Shown here one piece after another: positions 23,791-33,300 of a stretch of 64,000 nucleotides of DNA. The stretch spans positions 4,278,001 through 4,342,000 of the forward strand of contig NZ_CP154796.1 in NCBI RefSeq assembly GCF_039566955.1, in the 5' to 3' direction. The position numbers were made by a program, and so were the translations under genes. The DNA is from Micromonospora sp. DSM 45708 (GTDB taxonomy: Bacteria > Actinomycetota > Actinomycetes > Mycobacteriales > Micromonosporaceae). Positions within the stretch are counted from its first letter, which is position 1, and the number at the start of each line of letters is the position of its first letter. The notes below the pieces were generated by a model. It saw only the letters and a program-made list of their open reading frames with translations, did not search any database and was not told where the DNA came from.

Positions 23791-24735
23791 CTAGGCGGCC
23801 AGGTACTTCTCCAGGTCGTCGAGGATCCTGTTGGCGGCGGTGACGCCGATGCCGGTCATCCACGTCTCGTCGGAGACCACGTGCGCCTTGCCCGCCTTGA
23901 CCGCGGACAGCCCCTGCCAGAGGCGCCCGGTGGTGACCTTCGCCTGCTCGGCGGCGGCCTTCTCGCCGTACGCGGTCACGAACACCACGTCGCCGTCGAC
24001 CTCGTTGACCCGCTCGGCGCTGACCAGGTCGAAGCGCTTGTCCTCCTTGCCGTCCAGGAGCTGCCGCTCCGGGCGGCCCAGGCCGGTGTCACCGACCACG
24101 ATGCCGGAGAACGAGTCCGGGCCGTACACCCGGATGTTGCCCGGGATGAAGCGCACGATGGAGATCTTCCGCGCGCCCGGGTCGCCGAGCTTCGCGCCGA
24201 AGTCCTTCGCCCGCTTCTCGTACGTGGCCAGCAGGTCCTTGGCCTCCTGCTCCTTGCCGAGCGCCTTGCCGTCGAGGAGGAAGTTCTCCTTCCAGGTGAC
24301 GCCCACCTTCTCGGTGAACACGGTCGGCGCGATGGCGGACAGCTCGTCGTAGAACTTCTCCTGGCGGAACTTGCTGCCGAGGATCAGGTCCGGCTTGAGC
24401 GCGTTGATCGCCTCCAGGTCGGGCTCGGTGAGCACGCCGACCTCGCTGATGCCGGCGAGCTTCTCCGCACCGAAGTAGGTGGGCCAGCTCTTCGCCTCGC
24501 CTGCGGTGGCCGCGCCGACCGGCGTGACGCCCAGCGACAGCGCGGTGTCGATCTTGTCGGTGTCGAGCACCACCACCCGCTTCGGCGCGGCCGGCACCTT
24601 GGTGGCGCCCATGGCGTGGGTGATCTCCCGGGTCTCCCCGGCGCCGGCGCCGGCGACGGGGTCGCTCTCCCCACAGGCGGTGAGGCCGACGCCGAGGGCG
24701 AGAGCGGTGGTGAGTACGGCGGCGAGGCGACGCAT
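23791..24735 (-). CDS. Ferric-siderophore ABC transporter, substrate-binding lipoprotein
   Basis: A 314-residue lipoprotein of the FepB/FhuD type (class III binding fold). The lipobox is LTACGES, with the lipidated Cys at about residue 21. The domain has RVVVLDTDKIDTALSLGVTPVGAA, LEAINALKPDLILGSKF, and the C-terminal ANRILDDLEKYL. It should bind a ferric siderophore outside the membrane and pass it to the two permeases. It is the last gene of the four-gene operon, 37 nt after the ATPase gene. Which siderophore it binds cannot be told. Confidence 0.9.
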   Translation of the reverse strand: MRRLAAVLTTALALGVGLTACGESDPVAGAGAGETREITHAMGATKVPAAPKRVVVLDTDKIDTALSLGVTPVGAATAGEAKSWPTYFGAEKLAGISEVGVLTEPDLEAINALKPDLILGSKFRQEKFYDELSAIAPTVFTEKVGVTWKENFLLDGKALGKEQEAKDLLATYEKRAKDFGAKLGDPGARKISIVRFIPGNIRVYGPDSFSGIVVGDTGLGRPERQLLDGKEDKRFDLVSAERVNEVDGDVVFVTAYGEKAAAEQAKVTTGRLWQGLSAVKAGKAHVVSDETWMTGIGVTAANRILDDLEKYLAA

Positions 24736-24772
24736 CAGGTTCCTTTCCGTGGTACGGGTGCGGTCGGCACGC

Positions 24773-25615
24773 TCAGGCGTCGCCGACGGGGGCGCCGGCC
24801 GGGGCCGGCGTACCGGCCGGAGCGGCCGAGGTCTGGGTGCGGGCGGGCACCACCAGCGGAGCGCCGGTGACGGGGCAGGGCACAACCACGCAGTCGAGCC
24901 TGAACACGTCGCGGACGAGATCGGCGGTGAGGATCTCGCGCGGCGGGCCGGCCGCCACCACCGCGCCGTCGCGCATGGCGACCAGGTGGTCGGCGTACCG
25001 GGCGGCCTGGTTGAGGTCGTGCAGCACGGCCACCACGGTCCGGCCCCGCTCGGCGCGCAGCCGGTGCAGCAGGTCCAGCACCTCCACCTGGTGGGCCAGG
25101 TCGAGGAACGTGGTGGGCTCGTCCAGCAGCAGCGCGCCGGTGTCCTGGGCGAGCGTCATGGCGATCCACACCCGCTGGCGCTGCCCGCCGGAGAGCGTGT
25201 CGACCGGGCGGTCGGCGAGCGCGGTCACGTCGGCCAGCCGCATCGCCTCGTCGACGGCCCGTCCGTCCTCGGTCGACCACTGCCGCCACCAGCGCTGGTA
25301 CGGCTGCCGGCCGCGTCCGACCAGATCGGCCACGGTGATCCCCTCGGGCACCAGCGGGCTCTGCGGCAGCACGCCGAGTCGTCGCGCCACGTCCCGGGTG
25401 GGCAGGTCGCGGATCTGCGCGCCGTCGAGCAGCACCGTGCCGCGACGCGGGGTGAGCAGCCGGGCCATGGTGCGCAGCAGCGTCGACTTGCCGCAGGCGT
25501 TCGGGCCGACGATCACGGTGAACGCGTCGGCGGGCAGGTCGAGGTCCAGCCCGTCCAGCACGGTCCGGCCCTCGTAGCCGACGACCAGGTCGCGGGTGGA
25601 CAGCAGCGCGGTCAC
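24773..25615 (-). CDS. Ferric-siderophore ABC transporter, ATP-binding protein
   Basis: A 280-residue FepC-type ATPase. Walker A is GPNACGKST, the signature LSGGQRQR, Walker B LLLDEPTTFLDL, and the switch His is in VLHDLNQAARYAD. The C-terminus has a CVVVPCPVTGAP segment typical of FepC and an Ala/Pro-rich tail of about 25 residues. It powers uptake through the two FecCD permeases. The GTG start overlaps the stop of the upstream permease gene (GTGA), so the genes are coupled. Confidence 0.92.
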   Translation of the reverse strand: MTALLSTRDLVVGYEGRTVLDGLDLDLPADAFTVIVGPNACGKSTLLRTMARLLTPRRGTVLLDGAQIRDLPTRDVARRLGVLPQSPLVPEGITVADLVGRGRQPYQRWWRQWSTEDGRAVDEAMRLADVTALADRPVDTLSGGQRQRVWIAMTLAQDTGALLLDEPTTFLDLAHQVEVLDLLHRLRAERGRTVVAVLHDLNQAARYADHLVAMRDGAVVAAGPPREILTADLVRDVFRLDCVVVPCPVTGAPLVVPARTQTSAAPAGTPAPAGAPVGDA

Positions 25616-26745
25616 GACCGCCTCCCTCGGGTACGCAGCAGCACGAAGATGAGGTACGGGCCGCCGATGGCCGCGGTCAGCACGCCGGCCGGCAACTGGG
25701 TGGGCGCGAACAGCCGGCGGCCGGCCAGGTCGGCGAGCACCAGCAGCAGCGCGCCCAGCAGCGCGGCGCAGAGCATCGGCGGGCGTTCCGCGCGGACCAG
25801 CCGGCGGGCCACCTGCGGGGCGACCAGCGCCACGAAGTCCACGGCGCCGACCTGGGCGGTGACCGCGGCGGCGGCCAGCACGCCGGTGCCGGCCAGCCCG
25901 ATCCGGCGGGCCACCGGGCGCAGCCCGATCCCCCGCGCGGTGTCGTCGTCCAGGGCGGAGCCGCGCAGCGCCCAGCCGGCCCAGAGCAGCACCGGCAGCA
26001 GCACGGCGAGCGTGCCGGCGATCCAGGCCGCCTCGGTCCACCCCTTGCCGGCCAGCGTGCCGATCAGCCAGAGCTGGGCGCGCAGGCCGTCGATCGGGTC
26101 GGCGGTGAGCATCACCACCTCGATGAGCGCCCGGAACGCGAACGCGACCGCCACGCCGGCCAGCACGAACCGCTGGGCGGCCAGGCCGTGCCGGGCGCCG
26201 AGTGCGAACACCAGCACCGCCGCGGCCAGACCGCCGACCAGCGCCGCGGGGGCCACCAGGACCGCCGCCGCCCCACTGGTCAGCGCCACCGTGGCGGCCA
26301 GCCCGGCGCCCTGCGTGACGCCGATGACGTCGGGGCTGGCCAGCGGGTTGCGGGCCACGCTCTGGATCAGCGTGCCGGCCACGCCGAACGCCGCCCCGGC
26401 CAGCGCCGCGAGCACCGCGCGGGGCAGTCGCAGGTCGCGCACCACGAGGTCGTACGGCGTGCCGGCGCCGGACAGCGACCGCAGCACGTCGGCCGGCGCC
26501 ACGTAGGGAGTCCCCAACGACAGGCTGACCACCACCGCGCCCAGGAGCAGCGCGAACAGGACGCCGGCCACCACCACCGGCCGCCACCGGAACGGCACCG
26601 ACACGGGTCCCACCCGCAGCAGCGCCCGCCCGGCCAGCCCGCCACTCCGGCGATCGTGCAGTTTCGGCCCATCGAGCGCGGCACTTGTCCGCTTTGCCGG
26701 GGCGGCAACTGCAAGATCGCGGGGAGTGGGGGTGGGGGTGGTCAT
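25612..26745 (-). CDS. Ferric-siderophore ABC permease (FecCD family, FepG-like)
   Basis: A 377-residue integral membrane permease with about nine to ten helices: VVVAGVLFALLLGAVVVSLSLG, then LRLPRAVLAALAGAAFGVAGTLIQSVARNPLASPDVIGVTQGA, the family signature. The first helix begins near residue 54. Residues ~7-35 are encoded by a palindromic repeat (26642-26727) related to an intergenic one at 34374-34446, so this arm is unlike normal FepG. The ATG overlaps the stop of the upstream permease gene. A shorter protein from a GTG in the RVGPVSVPF segment is possible, but no ribosome site is seen there. Confidence 0.88.
   Translation of the reverse strand: MTTPTPTPRDLAVAAPAKRTSAALDGPKLHDRRSGGLAGRALLRVGPVSVPFRWRPVVVAGVLFALLLGAVVVSLSLGTPYVAPADVLRSLSGAGTPYDLVVRDLRLPRAVLAALAGAAFGVAGTLIQSVARNPLASPDVIGVTQGAGLAATVALTSGAAAVLVAPAALVGGLAAAVLVFALGARHGLAAQRFVLAGVAVAFAFRALIEVVMLTADPIDGLRAQLWLIGTLAGKGWTEAAWIAGTLAVLLPVLLWAGWALRGSALDDDTARGIGLRPVARRIGLAGTGVLAAAAVTAQVGAVDFVALVAPQVARRLVRAERPPMLCAALLGALLLVLADLAGRRLFAPTQLPAGVLTAAIGGPYLIFVLLRTRGRRS
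26642..26727. repeat. REP-like palindrome within the FepG-like coding region
   Basis: Imperfect inverted repeat with arms around 26642-26663 and 26706-26727 (CCACTCC...GATCGTGCAGTT against AACTGCAAGATCGC...GGAGTGG). The segment TTTGCCGGGGCGGCAACTGC and the AAGATC after it match the element at 34374-34446 in 24 of 26 positions. Confidence 0.75.
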
Positions 26746-27788
26746 GACGTGACGACCTTGGCGCGGCGGACCAGGACGGCCAGGAGGGGGGCGCCGAGGA
26801 GGGCGGTGACGATGCCGGCGGGGATCTCGCCGGGTGGGGCGACCAGTCGGCCGGCCACGTCGGCGGCCAGCACGAGCGCGGGGCCGAGCAGCGCGGCGAC
26901 CAGCAGGGTCCAGCGGTGGTCGGCGCCGACCAGGGCCCGGGCCAGGTGCGGCACGGCCAGCCCGACGAACGCGATCGGGCCGGCGGCGGCCACCGCGGCA
27001 CCGGTGAGCAGCACGCCCCCGCCGCCGGCGGCCAGCCGGACCAGGGCGATCCGGTGCCCGAGCCCCCGCGCGACGTCGTCACCGAGGGCGAGCGCGTCCA
27101 GGCCCCGGGCGGCGAGCGCGGCCAGCAGCACGCCGGCCAGCACGAACGGGAGCACCTGACCGGCCACGCCCACGTCCCGGCCGGTGAGCCCGCCGACCAC
27201 CCAGAAGCGGTACTCCTCGAACGTGCGGGCGTCGATGCTGAGCAGCGCGTACACGATCGCGCCGAGACCGGCGTCGAGCGCGGCGCCGACCAGCGCGAGC
27301 GTGACCGGGCTCGCGCCGTCGCGGGTGCGGTTGGCGACGGCGAACACCAGGAGCCCGGCGAGCAGCGCGCCGGCGATGCCGAACCAGACGTACCCGGCCA
27401 GCGTGCCCACCCCGAACACGGCGATGGCCAGCACCACGCCGAAGGACGCGCCGGCGCTGACGCCGAGGATGCGCGGCTCGGCGAGCGGGTTGCGGGTGAC
27501 GGCCTGGAACAGCACCCCGGCCAGCGCGAGCGCGAGCCCGACGACCAGCCCGAGGGCGGTACGCGGCACCCGAAGCTCGCGGACCACGGTGGTGGCGTCG
27601 CCGCCGTCCGGCGCCACCAGCGCGTGCCACACCTGGTCGACCGGCAGGTGGCGGCTGCCGAGCGCGAGGCTGGCCAGCAGCACGGCGACCAGCAGGAGCG
27701 CCGCCGCGAGCGTGACCGCGACGCGGCGGGGCGCGCCGGGGCGGGCGGGAACGTCGGCCCGGGCGGGCCGGACGGCGACGGTGGTCAC
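26742..27788 (-). CDS. Ferric-siderophore ABC permease (FecCD family, FepD-like)
   Basis: A 348-residue permease, first gene of the uptake operon. It has the family signature LRVPRTALGLVVGLALALAGVLFQAVTRNPLAEPRILGVSAGASFG and ends with the ALLGAPLLAVLVRR segment. About nine to ten membrane helices. GTG 27788 gives the start TVAVRPARADVPARPGAPRR, a basic cytoplasmic arm before helix one. Two iron-box-like sequences lie 21-63 nt upstream, so iron-dependent repression is expected. Confidence 0.92.
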   Translation of the reverse strand: MTTVAVRPARADVPARPGAPRRVAVTLAAALLLVAVLLASLALGSRHLPVDQVWHALVAPDGGDATTVVRELRVPRTALGLVVGLALALAGVLFQAVTRNPLAEPRILGVSAGASFGVVLAIAVFGVGTLAGYVWFGIAGALLAGLLVFAVANRTRDGASPVTLALVGAALDAGLGAIVYALLSIDARTFEEYRFWVVGGLTGRDVGVAGQVLPFVLAGVLLAALAARGLDALALGDDVARGLGHRIALVRLAAGGGGVLLTGAAVAAAGPIAFVGLAVPHLARALVGADHRWTLLVAALLGPALVLAADVAGRLVAPPGEIPAGIVTALLGAPLLAVLVRRAKVVTS

Positions 27789-27808
27789 GAGGGGTGTTCG
27801 CCTTCCGA

Positions 27809-27851
27809 TTAGGTTCGCCTTACCTTAACTGACCTGGTAAGGCGTACCTAA
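27809..27851. promoter_or_regulatory. Tandem iron boxes (DmdR/IdeR-type operator)
   Basis: TTAGGTTCGCCTTACCTTA (27809-27827) matches the 19-bp IdeR/DmdR consensus TTAGGTTAGSCTAACCTAA in 16 positions. A second sequence, CCTGGTAAGGCGTACCTAA (27833-27851), matches in 13. Together they form one long inverted repeat: TTAGGTTCGCCTTACC against GGTAAGGCGTACCTAA, 15 of 16 complementary. It lies between the divergent permease and MerR genes. Confidence 0.82.
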
Positions 27852-27907
27852 CTCGACATTGTCGATGGGCTTGCGCCTCCCCCCGGTGGAGGCGGCAGGG
27901 TGGCGGC

Positions 27908-28849
27908 ATGGACGACGCGGAGCGCTACGGGATCGGCGAGCTGGCCCGGCGGAGCGGGGTGCCGGTGAAGACCATCCGGTTCTGGTCCGATCGCGGGATC
28001 GTGCCGCCCACCGACCGGGGCCCGACCGGCCACCGCCGGTACGGCCCGGAGGCGGTGGCCCGGCTCGACCTGGTGCGCACGCTCCGCGAGCTGGGCGTGG
28101 ACCTGCCCACGGTGCGTCGGGTGGTGACCCGGGAGGTCACGCTCCCCGCGGTCGCGGCGGCGCACGCGGAGGCGCTGGCCGCCCAGATCCGGGTGCTGCG
28201 CTCGCGTCGCGCGGTGCTGACCGTGATCGCCCGGCGCGGCTCCGGCCCGGTCGAGGCCGAGCTGCTGCACCGGTTGGCCGGGCTGGCCGCTCGGGAGCGA
28301 CGGCGACTGGTCGACGAGTTCCTGGACGCCACGTTCCGCGGCCTGACCGATCCCGGCTTCGCGGGCATCCGCCGCTCGCTCACCCCGGAGCTGCCCGACG
28401 ACCCGGACGACGAGCAGGTGGAGGCGTGGGTGGAGCTGGCCGAACTGGCGCTGGACCCCGGCTTCCGGGCCGGCCTGCGCCGGCTGGCCGAGCAGCACGC
28501 GGACGACCGGGCGGGCGTCGAGGGGGTACGCCGGGACGCGGTCGCCGTGGTCCGGGAGGAGGTCGCCCCGGCGCTGGCCGACGGCGTGGCGCCGGCCTCG
28601 CCCCGGGCCGACCCGGTCCTCGCCCGCGCCACCGCGCGCTACGCCCGGCTGTGCGGCCGGCCGGACGACGCCGACCTGCGGCGGCGACTGCTGGACCGGC
28701 TGGAGACCGCCCGCGATCCCCGCCGGGAGCGGTACGCGGACCTGCTCGCCGTGGTGAACGGATGGCCACCGGCCGAGAGTCTGGCGCCGATGCTGGACTG
28801 GGCGGTCCGGGCGCTGCGTGCCCGCCCCGCCCGGCCGGCCGTCGGCTGA
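27908..28849 (+). CDS. MerR-family transcriptional regulator
   Basis: A 313-residue regulator. The N-terminal winged helix is clear: YGIGELARRSGVPVKTIRFWSDRGIVPPTDRGPTGHRRYGPEAVARLDLVRTLRELG. A long helix follows, then a ~200-residue helical C-terminal domain that I do not recognise and that has no obvious metal-binding cysteines; a small-molecule ligand is likely. The ATG lies 6 nt after CAGGGT (27896-27901), so leaderless. It is divergent from the iron-uptake operon and shares its control region, but a link to iron is not shown. Confidence 0.87.
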   Translation: MDDAERYGIGELARRSGVPVKTIRFWSDRGIVPPTDRGPTGHRRYGPEAVARLDLVRTLRELGVDLPTVRRVVTREVTLPAVAAAHAEALAAQIRVLRSRRAVLTVIARRGSGPVEAELLHRLAGLAARERRRLVDEFLDATFRGLTDPGFAGIRRSLTPELPDDPDDEQVEAWVELAELALDPGFRAGLRRLAEQHADDRAGVEGVRRDAVAVVREEVAPALADGVAPASPRADPVLARATARYARLCGRPDDADLRRRLLDRLETARDPRRERYADLLAVVNGWPPAESLAPMLDWAVRALRARPARPAVG

Positions 28850-28858
28850 GGGGGCGGC

Positions 28859-29692
28859 TCACTCCGCGCCCATCACCAGTCCTTCGATGGTGTGCTTCTG
28901 GCGGATCGGGACGAGCGTGTCCACCACCGGGCAGCGCAGGTGGTCGCGGACCAGGTCGGGCAGCGCGTCCCAATAGGGGCGGGTCACGGCCAGGTCGTGG
29001 TGGGCCGCGTTGCCCGCGCCCGGGGCGTCGACGCCGAGCACCAGCACCGGGCGGGCCTGGTCGCTGACGTTCGGCGTGCCCCGGTGGACGGTGAGCGCGG
29101 AGCGCGCCGAGAGGTCGCCGCGCTTCGGGTACTTGCGCACCGCGCGGGCCTCGTAGCGCGGGTACCGGTCCTTCGGCGGGAACATCTCGTGGTCGAACGC
29201 GCGGCCGTCGTCCCACTGGGTGCCGGGGGCGATCTCGAACGGGCCCATCTCCTCGACCGTGTCGACGGTGGTGAGGTTGAACGCCAGCGAGGTGAGCCGG
29301 CGGCGCAGCCGCGTCTCCTCGGGCATCGGGAAGTCGCGGTGCCAGGGCTGCATCTTCGCGCCGGGGAACGGGATGTCGAAGCCCAGCTCGACGATCTCGT
29401 AGTCCGGACCGAGCACGGCCCGGCACACCGCTACCACCCAGGGGTGGGTGACCAGGTCGACGAAGCCGCGTAGCTGCTCCGGGTGGATCTCGACGTACCA
29501 GCGCTCGGGGCCGCGGCCGACCGCGCCGTCGGGACGGGAGCGGGCCTCGGCGAACGCGGCCTCGACGTCCTCGCCGACCCGCGTCACCCAGTCGACGTCG
29601 AAGGCGCCCCGGCAGGCGGTGATGCCGTCGCGGTACAGGTCGCCGAGCGCCTCGACCGGGGTCTCGTCGTCGAGCGCGGGATACGGAGTCAT
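28859..29692 (-). CDS. Phytanoyl-CoA dioxygenase-family Fe(II)/2-oxoglutarate oxygenase
   Basis: A 277-residue cupin-fold oxygenase. The iron ligands are visible as His118 and Asp120 in WHRDFP and His203 in LTVHRGTPN; Arg214 (DQARPVLVLG) can bind 2-oxoglutarate. PhyH-family enzymes hydroxylate small molecules; the substrate here is unknown. AGGAGG lies 5 nt before the ATG. A near-palindrome with a central CAACGTTG lies 29-42 nt upstream, typical of LacI-family operators, which suggests induction by a sugar-like ligand. No LacI gene is in the window. Confidence 0.83.
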   Translation of the reverse strand: MTPYPALDDETPVEALGDLYRDGITACRGAFDVDWVTRVGEDVEAAFAEARSRPDGAVGRGPERWYVEIHPEQLRGFVDLVTHPWVVAVCRAVLGPDYEIVELGFDIPFPGAKMQPWHRDFPMPEETRLRRRLTSLAFNLTTVDTVEEMGPFEIAPGTQWDDGRAFDHEMFPPKDRYPRYEARAVRKYPKRGDLSARSALTVHRGTPNVSDQARPVLVLGVDAPGAGNAAHHDLAVTRPYWDALPDLVRDHLRCPVVDTLVPIRQKHTIEGLVMGAE

Positions 29693-29720
29693 CGGGCCTC
29701 CTGAGGACGGGACCCGAGTA

Positions 29721-29734
29721 TTACAACGTTGAAA
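29721..29734. promoter_or_regulatory. LacI-family-like operator
   Basis: TTACAACGTTGAAA has a perfect central CAACGTTG (29724-29731) and matching outer TT/AA pairs, 12 of 14 positions symmetric around a central CG, as in LacI-family operators. It lies just upstream of the PhyH-like gene. Confidence 0.5.
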
Positions 29735-29754
29735 AGCAGCCGCAAGCGCGGGAC

Positions 29755-30228
29755 TCAGTCCTCCGCGGACTGGCGGCTCCCGGGCACCACCGGCAGCGGC
29801 CACACCCCGGTACGCGGGACGGCCGGCGCGTCGAGCTGGTGATCCGACCAGACGTACGTCTCGGGCAGCAGCTCGGCCACCGGCACCGCGCGCAGCCCGT
29901 CCAGCGGCCCGACGATCACCCGGATCGACGGGAAGTAGTCGAGCAGCACCTGCCGGCAGCGCCCGCACGGCGGAATGACGCCCCGGCCCCGGTCCCCCAC
30001 CGCGACGATCGTCTCCAGCTCACCGGCGCCCTGGGTGGCGGCGGCGCCGAGCGCCACCACCTCGGCACACGGGCCACCGGTGAAGTGGTAGACGTTCACG
30101 CCGCTGAACACCCGCCCGTCGGCGCTGCGCACGGCCGCCGCGACGGTGTGGTTGTCGCTGCGGCAGCGGAGCTTCGCGACCGCGGTGGCGGCCTGCACGA
30201 GCGCCCGGTCGGTGTCCCGCATGATCAT
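29755..30228 (-). CDS. Cytidine deaminase-family enzyme (blasticidin-S deaminase-like)
   Basis: A 157-residue zinc deaminase. The active site is HFTGGPCAE (Cys54 ligand, Glu56 proton shuttle) and PPCGRC (Cys88, Cys91). The NVYHFTGGPCAE form and length resemble blasticidin-S deaminases more than housekeeping Cdd, so the substrate may be cytidine or a cytosine nucleoside analogue. ATG 30228 has GAGG 7 nt upstream; ATG 30222 is also possible. The gene stands alone, 127 nt from the divergent hrpA start. Confidence 0.83.
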   Translation of the reverse strand: MIMRDTDRALVQAATAVAKLRCRSDNHTVAAAVRSADGRVFSGVNVYHFTGGPCAEVVALGAAATQGAGELETIVAVGDRGRGVIPPCGRCRQVLLDYFPSIRVIVGPLDGLRAVPVAELLPETYVWSDHQLDAPAVPRTGVWPLPVVPGSRQSAED

Positions 30229-30354
30229 CCCCGCCCCTCGTCGACCTCGTCGGCGGCAACCCTATCCGGGCCGGGGCGCCGGACCCGGACGGCACGCCCA
30301 CGCGCGGTAACCCGGGAGCGGTCCGCCGCGCGGCTGCCTATCCTTGGCGACGAC

Positions 30355-33300
30355 ATGCAGAATCCAGCCGTACCCGCCGTTCCCGAGACCACCCGCGACC
30401 TGCACCGCCGACTCGGCCCCCTGATGTTCCGCGACCAGCGCCGGCTCCAGCGGCGGCTCGACGGCGCGCGGAAGCTGCGGGACCCGCAGCGGCGGGAGGC
30501 GGCGCTGGCCGAGATCGGGGCCGAGGTGGCCCGCGCCGAGGCGCGGCTGGCGGCCCGGCGGGCCGCGGTGCCGACGATCACCTACCCGGCGCAGCTACCG
30601 GTCAGCGAGCGCAGGGACGACATCGCCGACGCCATCCGGGACCACCAGGTGGTGATCGTGGCCGGCGAGACCGGGTCCGGCAAGACCACCCAGCTCCCGA
30701 AGATCTGTCTGGAGCTGGGGCGCGGTGTCACCGGCCTGATCGGGCACACCCAGCCCCGGCGGCTGGCCGCCCGGACGGTCGCCGACCGGATCGCCGAGGA
30801 ACTCGGCACCGAGCTGGGCGGCGTGGTCGGCTACAAGGTCCGCTTCTCCGACCAGGTGGGCGAGAACAGCCTGGTCAAGCTCATGACCGACGGCATCCTG
30901 CTGGCCGAGTTGCAGACCGACCGGATGCTCCGGCAGTACGACACGTTGATCATCGACGAGGCGCACGAGCGCAGCCTGAACATCGACTTCATCCTGGGCT
31001 ACCTGCGGCAGCTCCTCCCCCGCCGGCCCGACCTCAAGGTGATCATCACCTCGGCGACCATCGAGACCGACCGGTTCGCGAAGCACTTCGCCGACGCCGA
31101 CGGCAACCCGGCGCCGGTGGTCGAGGTCTCCGGCCGCACCTACCCGGTGGAGGTGCGGTACCGGCCGCTGGTCGAGGTCACCGAGGCCGACGAGGAGGAC
31201 GAGGCCGACGAGGAGAACGTCCGGGACCAGATCCAGGCCATCGGCGACGCGGTCGAGGAACTGGCCGCCGAGGGGCCGGGCGACATCCTGGTCTTCCTCA
31301 GCGGTGAGCGGGAGATCCGGGACACCGCCGACGCGCTCGGCAAACTGGTGCAGCAGAAGCGTTCGCTGCTCGGCACCGAAATCCTGCCGCTCTACGCCCG
31401 GCTCTCCACCGCCGAGCAGCACCGGGTCTTCGCCCCGCACGCCGGCCGCCGGGTGGTGCTCGCCACCAACGTCGCGGAGACCTCGCTGACCGTCCCCGGC
31501 ATCAAGTACGTGGTGGACCCGGGCACCGCCCGGATCTCCCGCTACTCCAGCCGACTCAAGGTGCAGCGGCTGCCGATCGAGCCGGTCTCCCAGGCCAGCG
31601 CCAACCAGCGCAAGGGACGCTGCGGGCGTACCTCCGACGGCATCTGCATCCGCCTCTACGACGAGTCGGACTTCGACTCCCGGCCGGAGTTCACCGACCC
31701 GGAGATCCTGCGCACCAACCTCGCCTCGGTCATCCTCCAGATGACCGCGATCGGGCTCGGCGACGTCGCCGCGTTCCCGTTCATCGACCCGCCGGACCGG
31801 CGCAACGTCGCCGACGGCGTCAACCTGCTGCACGAGCTGGGCGCACTCGACCCGGCCGAGGCCGACCCGGCGAAGCGGCTGACCGCCCTGGGCCGGCGGC
31901 TGGCCCAGCTCCCGGTCGACCCCCGACTGGCCCGGATGGTGATCGAGGGCGAACGCAACGGCTGCGCCACCGAGGTGGTGGTGATCGCCGCCGCGCTCTC
32001 CATCCAGGACCCGCGCGAACGCCCCGCCGACAAGCAGGCCCAGGCCGACCAGGCGCACGCCCGGTTCGCCGACAAGGAGTCGGACTTCGTCGCGTACCTG
32101 AACCTGTGGCGTCACCTGCGGGAGAAGCAGCGGGAGCTGTCCTCCAGCGCGTTCCGCCGGATGTGCAAGGCCGAACACCTCAACTACCTGCGGGTACGCG
32201 AGTGGCAGGACATCGTCAGCCAGGTCCGCCAGGTGCTGCGTACCTCGGACAAGGGCGACGGCCGGCGCGGCGCCGGCGCGGACCTGCCGGACGAGATCGA
32301 CACCCCGAAGGTGCACCAGTCGCTGCTGCCCGGCCTGCTGTCCCACCTCGGGCTCAAGGACGCGCAGAAGCACGAGTACCTCGGCGCGCGCGGCGCGAAG
32401 TTCGTGATCTTCCCCGGCTCGGCGCTGTTCCGGAAGCCGCCGCGCTGGGTGATGGCCGCCGAGCTGGTCGAGACGTCCCGGCTCTTCGGCCGGGTCGCCG
32501 GGCGGGTCGAGCCGGAGTGGGTCGAACCGCTGGCCCAGCACCTGGTCAAGCGCAGCTACAGCGAGCCGCACTGGGAAAAGAAGCAGGCCGCGGTGATGGC
32601 CTACGAGAAGGTCACGCTCTACGGCATCCCGCTGGTCACCTCCCGCAAGGTCAACTTCGGCCGGATCGACCCGGCGCTGAGCCGGGAACTGTTCATCCGG
32701 CACGCGCTGGTGGAGGGCGACTGGCAGACCCACCACCAGTTCTGGCGGGACAACCAGAAGCTCCTGACCGAGGTCGAGGAGCTGGAGAACCGGGCCCGAC
32801 GACGCGACATCCTGGTCGACGACGAGACCATCTTCGCCTTCTACGACCAGCGGATCCCGGCCGAGGTGGTCTCCGGCCGGCACTTCGACACCTGGTGGAA
32901 GAAGACCCGCCGGGAGCAGCCGGACCTGCTCACCTTCACCCGCGAGCTGCTGGTCAACGCCGGCCGCGGCGGTGTGGACGAGGAGGACTACCCGGACGAG
33001 TGGCGGGCCGACGGCGTCACGCTGCCGCTGACGTACACGTTCGACCCGACCGCGCCCACCGACGGCGTCACCGTCGACATCCCGCTGCCGCTGCTCAACC
33101 AGGTGCCGGCGGAGAGCTTCGACTGGCAGGTGCCGGGGCTGCGCGAGGAGCTGGTCGTCGCGTTGATCCGCTCGCTGCCCAAGCCGGTCCGGCGCAACTT
33201 CGTCCCGGTGCCCGACTACGCGCGGGCGGCGCTGGCCGCCATCACGCCCGGCGAGGAGCCGCTGCTGGCCGCGCTGACCCGGCAGCTACGCCGGATGACC

